From positions 1 through 23,578 of the forward strand of contig CAZXUS010000016.1 of the NCBI GenBank assembly GCA_964643985.1: 23,578 nt of DNA. The letters are read 5' to 3'. This document shows positions 1-7,597 of the stretch, piece by piece. Under the pieces are notes generated by a model. It was not told where the DNA came from. It worked only from the letters and a program-made list of their open reading frames with translations, and made no database searches. Numbering within the stretch: position 1 is the first letter of the stretch; each line of letters opens with the position of its first letter. Source of the DNA: UBA2773 sp964643985 (GTDB lineage Bacteria; Patescibacteriota; Minisyncoccia; Moranbacterales; DUUL01). The position numbers and the translations under genes were made by a program.

Positions 1-169
1 TCAACATCGCATCTTTAAAAGCCGCAATGGCGGTTGCCCAAGCTTGGTTCATAAGAGTTGAAGGAAATTCTCCCCAATAAGCCTCGCAAATTGGAGTTTT
101 AATAACAAAAAAACCATTAAAAATAATAATTGAACTCATCAACCAAATGGCTATGTTTTTTCTAAACAC
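1..169 (-). CDS. N-terminal fragment of an unrecognised membrane or exported protein (cut by window edge)
   Basis: An open frame runs without a stop from a GTG at 169-167 to the window edge (56 codons). The first 25 residues contain a hydrophobic stretch (IAIWLMSSIIIFNGFFVI) after a short basic start, which looks like a signal anchor or uncleaved signal peptide. It is followed by a soluble segment with an aromatic/acidic patch (CEAYWGEF). An in-frame ATG ten codons further in is an alternative start. It lies 18 nt downstream of the TSP3-repeat gene on the same strand, so the two are probably co-transcribed. I do not recognise the family, and the C-terminal part is outside the window. Confidence 0.5.
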   Translation of the reverse strand, partial: MFRKNIAIWLMSSIIIFNGFFVIKTPICEAYWGEFPSTLMNQAWATAIAAFKDAML

Positions 170-187
170 TTTTATTTTTTTTATTTT

Positions 188-1240
188 TTAAAAAATACCA
201 TCTAAAGTTTCTTCGGTGAAAGCATCGATTTCACACTCTTTTAAAAGAGCGTTTATTTGACTTTTTATCGCTTCCCCTTCTATTAAAGCTGCTTGCAACT
301 TACCCACATATAAAGCCATCGTCACTGGATCTTGTTGATCAATAAGTTTTTCCTCGTTGATATTTTCAATTAAATATTTAATAATTGACAAGGTTTTAAT
401 ATGAATTTCTTTGGTTTTCTCAGGAGTTTCTATTTTTAAACATTCTTCGTAAGTTTTTTGGGCTTTTTGTTTTAATTCTGAAAGTTGGTCTATTTGTCCA
501 AGTTGAAGACCTCCGGTAATTTGATTTATATAAGCCGCTCCCAATTGAGGAAGTAAGTTTTGATCTTCTATTGCAAAAGGTCTGTTAACTGCCATTACAT
601 AAAAAAATTGAGTTAAATATTTTTCCACTTGTTCTTTCTCTTGTTTTTTTATTTGCTCTTCAGTTCCTTGAGGTTCGTCTAGGACAATAATCTTGTCTTC
701 TGAGATTAATTCCATTTCATCTGAAAAATCTGATTCATCAACAGTTTGATTAACAAATGTTCGTAATTCCTCGCTAGTCAAAGAGGCTTTATTTAAAGCA
801 CTTATTTTTTCTTCATTCTCGTTGAAATTCTCTGTGTTATTATAATAATCCCCTAACAAAGCTAATTCTTCGTTTTTTTCTGTTTCTAACTTTTTCAAAA
901 AATCTTCAGTTAAATTATCTTCTTCTTCAAGTACGACACTGGTCTCGTTTTTAAATAAAATTTTATCTTCTGGGGCTGGTATTAATGGATCATAACCACT
1001 TTCTACTTCCACTCCGTCTCGATAACCGTCTCCATCACTATCAGGATTGTTAATATCCGTTCCATACATAAACTCTTCTTCGTCAGTTAATCCATCTTGA
1101 TCCCGATCGTGAAAAACATCTGAATTACCGATATTAACATTACTTAAAAAAGTCCACCAGAAAATCAAAAGCCCCACCAGAAAAAGGAGGTTTTTGTTTT
1201 TTATTGAGCTAAAAAACCTATTTGAATGTATTTTTTTCAT
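188..1240 (-). CDS. Membrane-anchored protein with thrombospondin type-3 (EF-hand-like) calcium repeats
   Basis: This is a 350-aa protein. A basic N-terminus and one hydrophobic segment (about residues 17-37, LLFLVGLLIFWWTFL) form a signal anchor, so the rest should be outside the membrane. Residues 45-80 hold two Asp-rich repeats, DRDQDGLTDEEE and DSDGDGYRDGVE, separated by the FMYGTDINNP turn. This is the TSP3 calcium-binding pattern common in exported proteins of CPR bacteria. The rest (about 90-350) is acidic and helical with no motif I recognise. The likely role is a calcium-stabilised envelope or surface protein (inference). It lies 118 nt downstream of the UbiA-family gene and 18 nt upstream of another putative membrane protein. 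No Shine-Dalgarno sequence precedes the ATG. Confidence 0.8.
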   Translation of the reverse strand: MKKIHSNRFFSSIKNKNLLFLVGLLIFWWTFLSNVNIGNSDVFHDRDQDGLTDEEEFMYGTDINNPDSDGDGYRDGVEVESGYDPLIPAPEDKILFKNETSVVLEEEDNLTEDFLKKLETEKNEELALLGDYYNNTENFNENEEKISALNKASLTSEELRTFVNQTVDESDFSDEMELISEDKIIVLDEPQGTEEQIKKQEKEQVEKYLTQFFYVMAVNRPFAIEDQNLLPQLGAAYINQITGGLQLGQIDQLSELKQKAQKTYEECLKIETPEKTKEIHIKTLSIIKYLIENINEEKLIDQQDPVTMALYVGKLQAALIEGEAIKSQINALLKECEIDAFTEETLDGIF

Positions 1241-1265
1241 TTCATTTTTTTAAAACAATTTTTTG

Positions 1266-1283
1266 AAACACCTTGAAGTGTTT
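1266..1283 (-). terminator. Weak hairpin between the UbiA-family gene and the TSP3 gene
   Basis: Inverted repeat AAACAC (1266-1271) / GTGTTT (1278-1283) with a 6-nt loop. On the minus strand it is followed by CAAAAAATTGTTTT, a poor T-tract. It could attenuate read-through from the dnaA-side operon into the TSP3 gene, but the stem is only 6 bp. Confidence 0.25.
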
Positions 1284-1358
1284 GAGTATTTTAAATATAA
1301 AACAATTTAAGTTTTTTGGCAATCTCTAAATAATAATCTTTTTAATTTTTAGCTTTTT

Positions 1359-2987
1359 TTACATAAAAACGACCTTAACTATCCATAATCCATAAATAAA
1401 AACCGAACCCAAAACCCAATAATTTATTATTTTTTCACTAATTTTGTTATTATTGACTATTAAAAAATTAATTACTCCAAAAATCAGAGCACTTAGAAAT
1501 AACTCTTGTTTATTTAAAATATAAACAGAAGCTAAATAAAAACTAAACAAAAAACTAGCGATTATTAAGCGAGTATTTTTTTTACCCACCAAAACGGGCA
1601 AGGTATAGCTTTTGTTTTTCTTATCACCTTCAAAATCTTTTAAATCTTTAAGCGGAGTAATTAAAAAATAAGCCCAAAATAAGAACCAGTAGATTTTCCA
1701 GGGAAAAATGCTTAATGTTTTTTCTCCTGAAAAAACAATAAAACCCATTAATAAAAAAAGCAAAGAAGAAAAAGCGATTAAAGTGTTTGATAAAAGAAAA
1801 ATTCGCTTGAAACGAAAGGGTTTACAAGAATAAAACCAAGTAAGAAAATAATACAAAACAACAAAAACAACAAACAGCGGTTTAATTAAAAAAGCACCAA
1901 TAATTAGAAACAACACTAGGATTATGTTTATTTTTTTGTATTCTTCGGCGGTTATTTCCTTTTTAATTAACGGTCTTTCGGTATTGGATATTTTATCAAT
2001 AGCCAAATCACTCAAATCATTAATCAAAACAGAAGAAACCCAGCTACAAAAAACAACAATAACTAAAACTAAAATACTCAAAACAGTAAAAAAATTTAAT
2101 TGAAAATTTTCCGGAAAACTTAAAAAACCAAAAGATAGGCCCAAAAAAAGCAAGCCCCAATTATAAACAACTTGAACAGGACGAATATTTTTTATTAAAC
2201 TTAAATATTTTTTCTTATTTATTAAAAAATATAAAAAATTAACACTAATAAAAAGCAAAACATAGTAAATCAACGACATCTTTTTAACCAAAAACAAAGC
2301 TAGCTCGTTATTTTCAATACCAAAAACAGAAAAAGGTGACATAAAATAACCAACCACCGTTGTCCGAGAAACTTCCAAAATAGTTCCAGTTCTAAAAAAT
2401 TCTAAAATAAAAGTTATTAAAGTTGGGAGACTATTGAAAATAAAAAATAGACTATATAAAAAAACAGCCAAGAAAAAGGTTTTTAAAATTTTATTTTTTT
2501 TATAAAAATAATAACCAGACAATAAAATGATGCTCAAAAAAATAAAAATTCGACCACCAATCGTAATTCCCCAGCTCAATCCATCCCCATAAAAAAGAAA
2601 AAATCTTTTTATTAATCCTATTAAACTGTCAAATATGTAAAAATTCTTATATAAACTTTCTTTAAAAACCAATCTATCAATGATTGGGGGTAATAGAACC
2701 AACCAAGCCCCATAAAACAAAATATTATTAAGTTTTTTAAAATTATCTTTAGTAAAAATAATTAAAAATATTAAAATAAATAAATAAATAGTCATTATTA
2801 ACAAAAAATCATTTACTAAAAAAAATAAATAGCTACAACCATTTTTAGTAGGAATATTATTTAAAAATATTTCAATAAACATTCTCAATAAAACTATCCC
2901 CAAAAAACCAAAAAACCAAGTCTCAAATTTATTTTTTTGATTTTCTATTTTTTCAATAATATTACCAATCTTTTTTTTTATTATCAT
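1359..2987 (-). CDS. UbiA-family prenyltransferase with a long N-terminal membrane extension
   Basis: This is a 542-aa polytopic membrane protein. The C-terminal half (about 265-542) is a UbiA prenyltransferase domain. The first Asp-rich motif is NDLSDLAIDKISNTERPL at about 323-340 (NDxxDxxxD for Mg-diphosphate). The segment YSCKPFRFKR near 386-395 matches the loop that follows, and the second Asp-rich motif is KDLKDFEGDKKNKSYTLP at about 447-464. The family moves a prenyl group from a polyprenyl diphosphate to an aromatic or sugar acceptor at the membrane; the acceptor cannot be told from sequence. The first 260 residues add about six hydrophobic segments and have no match I recognise, so the protein is nearly twice the usual UbiA length. 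Its start overlaps the DUF721 stop by one base (TAATG), so translation is probably coupled. Confidence 0.82.
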   Translation of the reverse strand: MIIKKKIGNIIEKIENQKNKFETWFFGFLGIVLLRMFIEIFLNNIPTKNGCSYLFFLVNDFLLIMTIYLFILIFLIIFTKDNFKKLNNILFYGAWLVLLPPIIDRLVFKESLYKNFYIFDSLIGLIKRFFLFYGDGLSWGITIGGRIFIFLSIILLSGYYFYKKNKILKTFFLAVFLYSLFFIFNSLPTLITFILEFFRTGTILEVSRTTVVGYFMSPFSVFGIENNELALFLVKKMSLIYYVLLFISVNFLYFLINKKKYLSLIKNIRPVQVVYNWGLLFLGLSFGFLSFPENFQLNFFTVLSILVLVIVVFCSWVSSVLINDLSDLAIDKISNTERPLIKKEITAEEYKKINIILVLFLIIGAFLIKPLFVVFVVLYYFLTWFYSCKPFRFKRIFLLSNTLIAFSSLLFLLMGFIVFSGEKTLSIFPWKIYWFLFWAYFLITPLKDLKDFEGDKKNKSYTLPVLVGKKNTRLIIASFLFSFYLASVYILNKQELFLSALIFGVINFLIVNNNKISEKIINYWVLGSVFIYGLWIVKVVFM

Positions 2988-3274
2988 TAATTTGTACTTA
3001 TATTTTTTATCAAATTTGAGTTTAAATCTTTATTTAGTTCCTTAATTATTCTTTTTTCGTGAAGTTTAACCTCACTTCTCCAGGTTGAATTTTTTATTTC
3101 AATCCAAATCCTATCTTTTTTAAAATCTTTTACTTCAATGAATTTTTCACTAACCTCTCCAAAAATCCGCTTTAAGGTTTTCTTAGTAGTAGTGATAACT
3201 AAATACTTATCGTTTTTTACGACTTTTTTATTATTAACTCTTTTTTCTAAAACTTTTTGAAAATCTTCCCACAT
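2987..3274 (-). CDS. DUF721 / DciA-like protein (putative replicative helicase loader)
   Basis: This is a 95-aa protein. It starts MWEDFQKVLEKR and has the DUF721/DciA C-terminal pattern: a strand (DRIWIEIKNSTWRSEV, the counterpart of LxVxVxSSAWAxEL) followed by a helix ending in LNKDLNSN. In bacteria without DnaC or DnaI, DciA proteins interact with the replicative helicase DnaB. The position fits: the start is 3 nt after the dnaN stop, and dnaN follows dnaA on the same strand. Its stop overlaps the start of the UbiA-family gene. The family is short and poorly conserved, so the assignment rests on this pattern plus context. Confidence 0.65.
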   Translation of the reverse strand: MWEDFQKVLEKRVNNKKVVKNDKYLVITTTKKTLKRIFGEVSEKFIEVKDFKKDRIWIEIKNSTWRSEVKLHEKRIIKELNKDLNSNLIKNISTN

Positions 3275-3277
3275 TTT

Positions 3278-4420
3278 CTAATCCTTAATTATTGGCATAA
3301 TTATATAAGAAAAAGCAGAATTTTCTTTTTCGTTTTTATCAATTCCTTTTATTAATGCTGGTGATTTTTCTTGATTTAATTTCAATAAAATGTCCTCTTC
3401 TTTTATAACATTTAAACCATCAATTAAATAATTACAATTAAACAATATTTTAAAATCATCCCCTAAAACATTGGCTTTTAATTTTGATATATTTTCCCCT
3501 GCTTCGTTTGAAAAAGAACTTATTTCTATTTCTTTTTTATTTTTTGTATTACTTATTTTTATTTCCCCATTATTATCTCGAGAAACCAAAGAAGCTATTT
3601 TCAAGGCATTTAAAAACTCGTTCTTGTTAATTTTCACTTCAATTGAATATTTTTTGGGTAATATTTGTTGATAATCAATATAATTTCCATTGATTAATTT
3701 TGAAATTATTTTCGTCGAATTATCACCAATAAAAAGTTGGTTTTGTTTTATTATCAAACCAATTTCGCCTTCGATTAAATTTTTTTGAATTTCGCTAAAA
3801 GTTAAAGCTGGAATTATTACCGAAGGATTTTTTTCAATAAAAATAAAATATTCATCAGTTAGATTTTTTTTATCCAATTTAATTACAATTTCACTTAATC
3901 GATACCCGTCAGTTGAAGCTAATATAATTTCGTCTCGCTTAAAAATAACATTAACCCCATTTAATTCTTGTCTGGTATCATTTCGGGCAACCGAAATTAA
4001 AACGTTGGCAATATTTTCAGTTATTTTTTTAGAATCTATTTTAATATAATTATCTTTTGGATCTTCGGGAATTATAGGATAATCATCCTGATTCATTCCT
4101 TTTATTTTTATTTGATGTTTTTCGGTTTTTATTTGAAATTCATCTTTAACAACTTCTCCTTCGATAATGTCGTCTCTAATATTATTTAAAAAACCATTTA
4201 TCACTCTAATTGGAATTGTAATTCCTCCTTCTTTGTTTATTTTAGCTTTAACATAAGTCTTAATAGCTATTTCTAGATTAGTAGAAGCTATAATTAATCT
4301 ATTTTTATCAGTTTTAATTAAAACATTAGCCAATATCGGTAAACTTGGGTTTTTAGATAAAATTCTTTCTATTTTTGAGATTGCATTTTTGAAGTTGTTT
4401 TTCTTAATTGAAAATTGCAT
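3278..4420 (-). CDS. dnaN: DNA polymerase III beta subunit (sliding clamp)
   Basis: This is a 380-aa protein, near the usual 366-380 aa of the family. The N-terminus (FKNAISKIERILSKNPSLPI...TNLEIAI) is the typical start of clamp domain 1. Domains 2 and 3 follow at about 125-250 and 250-380, with the end SAFSYIIMPIIKD matching the conserved YxIMPM C-terminus. The clamp is a ring dimer that tethers polymerase and other factors to DNA. Gene order dnaA-dnaN on one strand is the conserved origin arrangement. A 229-bp gap separates it from dnaA and probably contains its own promoter (TATAAT on the minus strand at 4463-4468). The DUF721 gene follows after 3 nt. Confidence 0.95.
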   Translation of the reverse strand: MQFSIKKNNFKNAISKIERILSKNPSLPILANVLIKTDKNRLIIASTNLEIAIKTYVKAKINKEGGITIPIRVINGFLNNIRDDIIEGEVVKDEFQIKTEKHQIKIKGMNQDDYPIIPEDPKDNYIKIDSKKITENIANVLISVARNDTRQELNGVNVIFKRDEIILASTDGYRLSEIVIKLDKKNLTDEYFIFIEKNPSVIIPALTFSEIQKNLIEGEIGLIIKQNQLFIGDNSTKIISKLINGNYIDYQQILPKKYSIEVKINKNEFLNALKIASLVSRDNNGEIKISNTKNKKEIEISSFSNEAGENISKLKANVLGDDFKILFNCNYLIDGLNVIKEEDILLKLNQEKSPALIKGIDKNEKENSAFSYIIMPIIKD

Positions 4421-4649
4421 ATATATAAATTAATTATTATTATTTAAATATTATTACTATTTATTATAAACCTCAATTTCGTGCAAAAGTAGGTTTTATT
4501 CTTTATTAGAACAAAAAAACTTGTTCATAACACTGCCCAAAAAGCTGTTTAAAAAATCAAAAAACAATGTTTATAGAAAGTTGATAAAGAATATTTTTTT
4601 AAAAATCAACAGCTTATTAACAACTTACTAAATGGATATTAACAAAGAC
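4421..4649. other. dnaA-dnaN spacer with DnaA-box-like motifs (possible oriC sub-region)
   Basis: The spacer is non-coding and AT-rich. It contains a plus-strand TTATTAACA at 4614-4622, an AGTTGATAA (complement TTATCAACT) near 4580-4588 and a TGTTCATAA (complement TTATGAACA) near 4522-4530. These are one to three changes from the DnaA box TTATCCACA. A minus-strand TATAAT at 4463-4468 could be the -10 of a dnaN promoter; I see no convincing -35. A short inverted repeat GAACAA/TTGTTC lies at 4509-4526. Bipartite origins with DnaA boxes on both sides of dnaA are known, for example in Bacillus subtilis. Box quality here is only moderate. Confidence 0.4.
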
Positions 4650-6038
4650 TTAATAATCATTGTATTTTTCACGAATAAACTTAATTTGATCTTGTAAAAA
4701 TTTATTATTATCCAATTCTTTGATAATTTTTTTATGAGCATACATTACAGTGGAATGATTTTTACCACCCAAAAAAGTTCCAATTTCAGTAAAAGAAAGG
4801 GTTAAATCTTCTCTTAATAAATAAAAGGTTAATTGTCGGGGTTTGATAACTGTTTTTTTTCTACAGGAACCCATTATTTCAGCGGTTTTTATGTTAAAAA
4901 AATCAGCCACTGCTTTAACAACGGTTTTGGCGGTCACCTTACTTTGGCGATTGCTAGAGATTAAATCTTCAGTTAATTCCATAACATCCTTTAAATTGGG
5001 AGTAATATTACGAAGTTGGTAGGTGACAATAATTTTATTTAAAGCACCCTCTAATTCTCGAACGTTATGGTAAATATTTTTAGCTAAATATTCAATAATC
5101 TCATCCTCTAGACAGAAGTTTTTTTCTACCACCTTTTTTCTAATAATTGCTAAACGAGTTTCTAGATCTGGTTTGTTAATATCAGCCATCATTCCTCCTT
5201 CAAATCTTGATTTTAAGCGATTTTCTAAAGTGGGGATAGATTTTGGTGGACGATCGGCGCTGATTATTATTTGTTTATTTAATTGATATAAGGATTCAAA
5301 GACATGAAAAAATTCCTCCTGAGTCTTCTCTTTTTTAGCTAAAAATTGGACATCATCAATAATTAACATATCCAATTGAATATATTCATTTTTAAACTCT
5401 TTAGCTTTAGAATTTTGAATAGCCCCAATTAATTCATTGGCGAATCTCTCCATACTTACGTAACGAACCTTAAAATCAGGATTTTGTTCTTTAATAAAAT
5501 TTCCAGTAGCCTGAATTAAGTGTGTTTTTCCTAATCCAACGTCGCCGTAAATAAAAAGTGGATTATAAGATTGTCCAGGATTTTTAGAAACAGACTGACA
5601 AGCCGCAAAAGCCAATTCATTATTAGAACCAACTACGTAAGCATCAAATTTATAACGAGGATTTAAACCAGAATGCACTCGATTGCCGGCTGGGTTGAAA
5701 TCAGGTGTTTGCCTTGGTGTTTCCGCTTTTTTTTCTGAAATCGGCTTAATGATCACTGAATCCATTGATTTTTGTGGAACAGTTTGATTATTTTGGGTTT
5801 CTAGGGAACAAATCACTTTGTTGATCTTGGGAAAATGTTTACGAATAGAGTCAAGAATGATTTTTTGATATTTTTTTTCTAACCATTCTTTGGCAAAAAT
5901 ATTAGGGACTATTACTGTCAAGGTGTCTTCGGATAAATCTTTTATAGAAGTATTTTTAAACCAAGTAGTAAAACTAGCCTTCGTTAAAGATAGCTCTACT
6001 TCCCCTAGGATGGCCTCCCAAAGCTCCTGATTATTCAT
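4650..6038 (-). CDS. dnaA: Chromosomal replication initiator protein DnaA
   Basis: This is a 462-aa protein with all four DnaA domains. Domain I (about 1-75) begins ELWEAILGEVE. A short linker follows (about 80-120). The AAA+ core has Walker A GDVGLGKT at 165-172, Walker B LIIDDVQFL at 225-233, and an arginine-containing segment NRLKSRFEGG near 273-282. Domain IV (about 355-462) contains the DnaA-box-binding helix-turn-helix with GGKNHSTV at 424-431. In well-studied DnaA proteins this signature is GGRDHTTV, so the Arg-Asp pair is Lys-Asn here. ATP-DnaA binds oriC and melts it. The gene starts about 36 nt from a predicted promoter, reads away from the parS/oriC region, and has no Shine-Dalgarno sequence. 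Confidence 0.97.
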   Translation of the reverse strand: MNNQELWEAILGEVELSLTKASFTTWFKNTSIKDLSEDTLTVIVPNIFAKEWLEKKYQKIILDSIRKHFPKINKVICSLETQNNQTVPQKSMDSVIIKPISEKKAETPRQTPDFNPAGNRVHSGLNPRYKFDAYVVGSNNELAFAACQSVSKNPGQSYNPLFIYGDVGLGKTHLIQATGNFIKEQNPDFKVRYVSMERFANELIGAIQNSKAKEFKNEYIQLDMLIIDDVQFLAKKEKTQEEFFHVFESLYQLNKQIIISADRPPKSIPTLENRLKSRFEGGMMADINKPDLETRLAIIRKKVVEKNFCLEDEIIEYLAKNIYHNVRELEGALNKIIVTYQLRNITPNLKDVMELTEDLISSNRQSKVTAKTVVKAVADFFNIKTAEIMGSCRKKTVIKPRQLTFYLLREDLTLSFTEIGTFLGGKNHSTVMYAHKKIIKELDNNKFLQDQIKFIREKYNDY

Positions 6039-6240
6039 TTTTTTGTTTATAAATTGTTGACAACCATGGTTATTCTATAAATAATACCTAATAAAAGGTA
6101 ATTTCTCAATGTTTATATATTGTTGATAAATTGTTCAAAACATAGAGATATCCTCTCATTATTCTCTTAATAAAGCAAATTATTGATAAAAATTTTTATT
6201 TTTAAGGGGGTTTTTAAATAAAACAAAAAAACAATTATCT
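6039..6240. other. Candidate oriC segment upstream of dnaA
   Basis: This non-coding AT-rich segment sits between dnaA and the parS array. DnaA-box-like motifs on the minus strand are TTATCAACA (6122-6130, one change from TTATCCACA), TTGTCAACA (6053-6061) and TTATCAATA (6182-6190). Genes diverge from this area (dnaA side minus, cca side plus), which fits a bidirectional origin. It is followed by long A/T-only runs around 6400-6480 that could serve as an unwinding element. No experiment or skew calculation backs this; it rests on motif, gene order and orientation. Confidence 0.5.
6081..6109 (-). promoter_or_regulatory. Predicted dnaA promoter
   Basis: On the minus strand, TTGAGA (6109-6104) and TATTAT (6086-6081) are separated by 17 nt; each hexamer matches the sigma-70 consensus at five of six positions. 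Transcription would start near 6074, about 36 nt before the dnaA ATG. A DnaA-box-like TTATCAACA sits just upstream at 6122-6130, and a weaker TTGTCAACA at 6053-6061 lies in the leader, so autoregulation by DnaA is plausible (inference). Confidence 0.6.
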
Positions 6241-6271
6241 ATTTACATAATCATAATGTTGTGTTGTAATA

Positions 6272-6287
6272 TGTTTCACGTGAAACA
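6272..6287. promoter_or_regulatory. parS site 1 (perfect)
   Basis: Perfect 16-bp palindrome TGTTTCACGTGAAACA, and the site nearest dnaA. Confidence 0.92.
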
Positions 6288-6361
6288 CGACATTTATTTT
6301 TTAAAAGGAACTTCTCTTTTGGAATAGTTTTTTTAATTAATAATATTTTTTAGAAGAATAA

Positions 6362-6377
6362 TGTTTCACGTGAAACA
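6362..6377. promoter_or_regulatory. parS site 2 (perfect)
   Basis: Perfect TGTTTCACGTGAAACA, 90 bp from site 1. The next bases (TGT) give a partial repeat of its left half. Confidence 0.92.
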
Positions 6378-6479
6378 TGTTTTTTAAAAAATTGTTTATT
6401 TTTAATAATAATAAAAATTTAAAAAATATTTTATATAAAATAAGAACATAAAATTAATAATAAAAATTCTAGATAAAAA

Positions 6480-6495
6480 TGTTTCACGTGAAACA
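6480..6495. promoter_or_regulatory. parS site 3 (perfect)
   Basis: Perfect TGTTTCACGTGAAACA, 118 bp from site 2. It shares the flank AAAA-site-TTAAA with site 6. Confidence 0.92.
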
Positions 6496-6664
6496 TTAAA
6501 AAACCTCTTAAAAAAGATCTTTCTTGGTTTATAATCTATTAAAAAAACCTAAAGAAACGTTTTTAATAATTAAAAAATTCAAAAACCATAAAACAAAAAA
6601 GCCTTAAATAAAACAAAAATAAAGTTTTTCAATAACTTATTAACAATAAATGAATAAAAAAACA

Positions 6665-6680
6665 TGTTTCACGTGAAACA
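6665..6680. promoter_or_regulatory. parS site 4 (perfect)
   Basis: Perfect TGTTTCACGTGAAACA. The 45 bp upstream, including a DnaA-box-like TTATTAACA, is nearly the same as that upstream of site 7. Confidence 0.92.
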
Positions 6681-6748
6681 TAATAAAGATTTTGAATAAT
6701 TAAAAAAGATTTTATCCTAAGTGATTTTAGTTTAAATTTAATTATTAA

Positions 6749-6764
6749 TGTTTCACGTAAAACA
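6749..6764. promoter_or_regulatory. parS site 5 (one change)
   Basis: TGTTTCACGTAAAACA. One G-to-A change in the right half-site breaks the central CACGTG. Confidence 0.8.
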
Positions 6765-6864
6765 TTAATAAGTAATAAATGATTTAAGTTAAATAAATAA
6801 TAATAAAAACTAAAAAAGCTTTGTTTTAAAAAATGCAATAAATAATAAAAATATTAAATAAAAA

Positions 6865-6880
6865 TGTTTCACGTGAAACA
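6865..6880. promoter_or_regulatory. parS site 6 (perfect)
   Basis: Perfect TGTTTCACGTGAAACA, with the same immediate flanks as site 3. Confidence 0.92.
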
Positions 6881-7046
6881 TTAAATTTTTAAAGCAGGAG
6901 TTTTTTTGTTAACAACTTGTTTAAAAAGTTCAAAAAACTGTTCTTTAAAATTGAAAATGTTTAAAAATAACAAAATAAAACAACGCCAACTAAGCCAAAA
7001 ATAGATCTTTTAAACAACTTATTAACAACAAATAAATAAAAAAACA

Positions 7047-7062
7047 TGTTTCACGTGAAACA
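7047..7062. promoter_or_regulatory. parS site 7 (perfect)
   Basis: Perfect TGTTTCACGTGAAACA. Its upstream flank duplicates that of site 4. Confidence 0.92.
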
Positions 7063-7157
7063 TTGAAATTTTTTCAAGCAACTTCTCTGTTTAAGATTGT
7101 TAAAAATAAAAAATTCAACAAAATAATAGAATAAAATTTTTTATAAAAACATTTTTA

Positions 7158-7173
7158 TGTTTCACGTGAAACG
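7158..7173. promoter_or_regulatory. parS site 8 (one change)
   Basis: TGTTTCACGTGAAACG. Only the outermost base differs, so the core half-sites are intact. Confidence 0.85.
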
Positions 7174-7255
7174 TAAATTTTATTTTTTTTAAAAGTTTTC
7201 TTGAAAGTATTTAGATTAATTAAAATTTTTAACAAAAACAATAAAAGCAAAAATA

Positions 7256-7271
7256 TGTTTCACGTGAAACA
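7256..7271. promoter_or_regulatory. parS site 9 (perfect)
   Basis: Perfect TGTTTCACGTGAAACA, 98 bp from site 8. Confidence 0.92.
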
Positions 7272-7355
7272 TAAAATTTAAAACATTTTTAATAAAAAGT
7301 TTTAATTATTTTTAAATAAAACTTTTTAAAAATCCAAAGAATTATTATTTTTTAA

Positions 7356-7371
7356 TGTTTCACGTGAAACA
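7356..7371. promoter_or_regulatory. parS site 10 (perfect)
   Basis: Perfect TGTTTCACGTGAAACA, 100 bp from site 9 and the last site before the tRNA-Ala promoter region. Confidence 0.92.
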
Positions 7372-7450
7372 TAGGCTCAATTATTTAAGTTATTTTTTAA
7401 AATAAAACCTAAAGTATGTTGGGCGGAGAGCTTTGTGCTGGGGATTGCTA

Positions 7451-7479
7451 TTTACAAAACAGCAATAACGTTGTATAAT
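7451..7479 (+). promoter_or_regulatory. Promoter of the tRNA-Ala transcript
   Basis: TTTACA (7451-7456), a 17-nt spacer and TATAAT (7474-7479): five of six and six of six consensus matches. Initiation is expected near 7486, about 39 nt before tRNA-Ala. An inverted repeat ATTGCT/AGCAAT (7444-7449 / 7461-7466) straddles the -35 and could be an operator or chance. Confidence 0.75.
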
Positions 7480-7524
7480 AGATTGACTTTGTTTTTAAAA
7501 TATGTTAAAAATTCCCATAGAGAT

Positions 7525-7597
7525 GGGCCTGTAACTCAATTGGTAGAGTGTTTCCATGGCATGGAAGAAGTAGCTGGTTCGATCCCAGTCAGGTCCA
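7525..7597 (+). tRNA. tRNA-Ala(GGC)
   Basis: A full cloverleaf can be drawn: acceptor GGGCCTG/CAGGTCC, D stem ACTC/GAGT, anticodon stem TTTCC/GGAAG with loop ATGGCAT (anticodon GGC), and T arm GCTGG-TTCGATC-CCAGT. The acceptor contains the G3-T70 wobble that is the main identity element for alanyl-tRNA synthetase, which supports the assignment on its own. The discriminator base is A and the gene continues CGA, so the 3' CCA is not encoded and must be added by the CCA enzyme encoded 0.35 kb downstream. Confidence 0.96.

Larger units (their letters stand above)
6239..7380. repeat. Array of ten parS (ParB/Spo0J-binding) palindromes
   Basis: This 1.1-kb non-coding stretch contains ten copies of TGTTTCACGTGAAACA, the consensus parS centromere site. 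Eight are perfect and two have one change. Start-to-start spacings are 90, 118, 185, 84, 116, 182, 111, 98 and 100 bp. The DNA between sites is almost pure A/T with many A-tracts. ParB binds parS, spreads as a CTP-dependent clamp and loads SMC, and ParA moves the complex during segregation. The position directly beside dnaA is normal for parS; the density is not. No parA or parB lies in the window. Open frames here, such as one at 6629-6838, are chance frames in AT-rich DNA. Confidence 0.93.

Noticed and set aside
6629..6838. 69-aa open frame on the minus strand inside the parS array
   Set aside because: It reads through parS sites 4 and 5, is built of Leu/Phe/Tyr/Asn codons expected from AT-rich DNA and has no family-like pattern.
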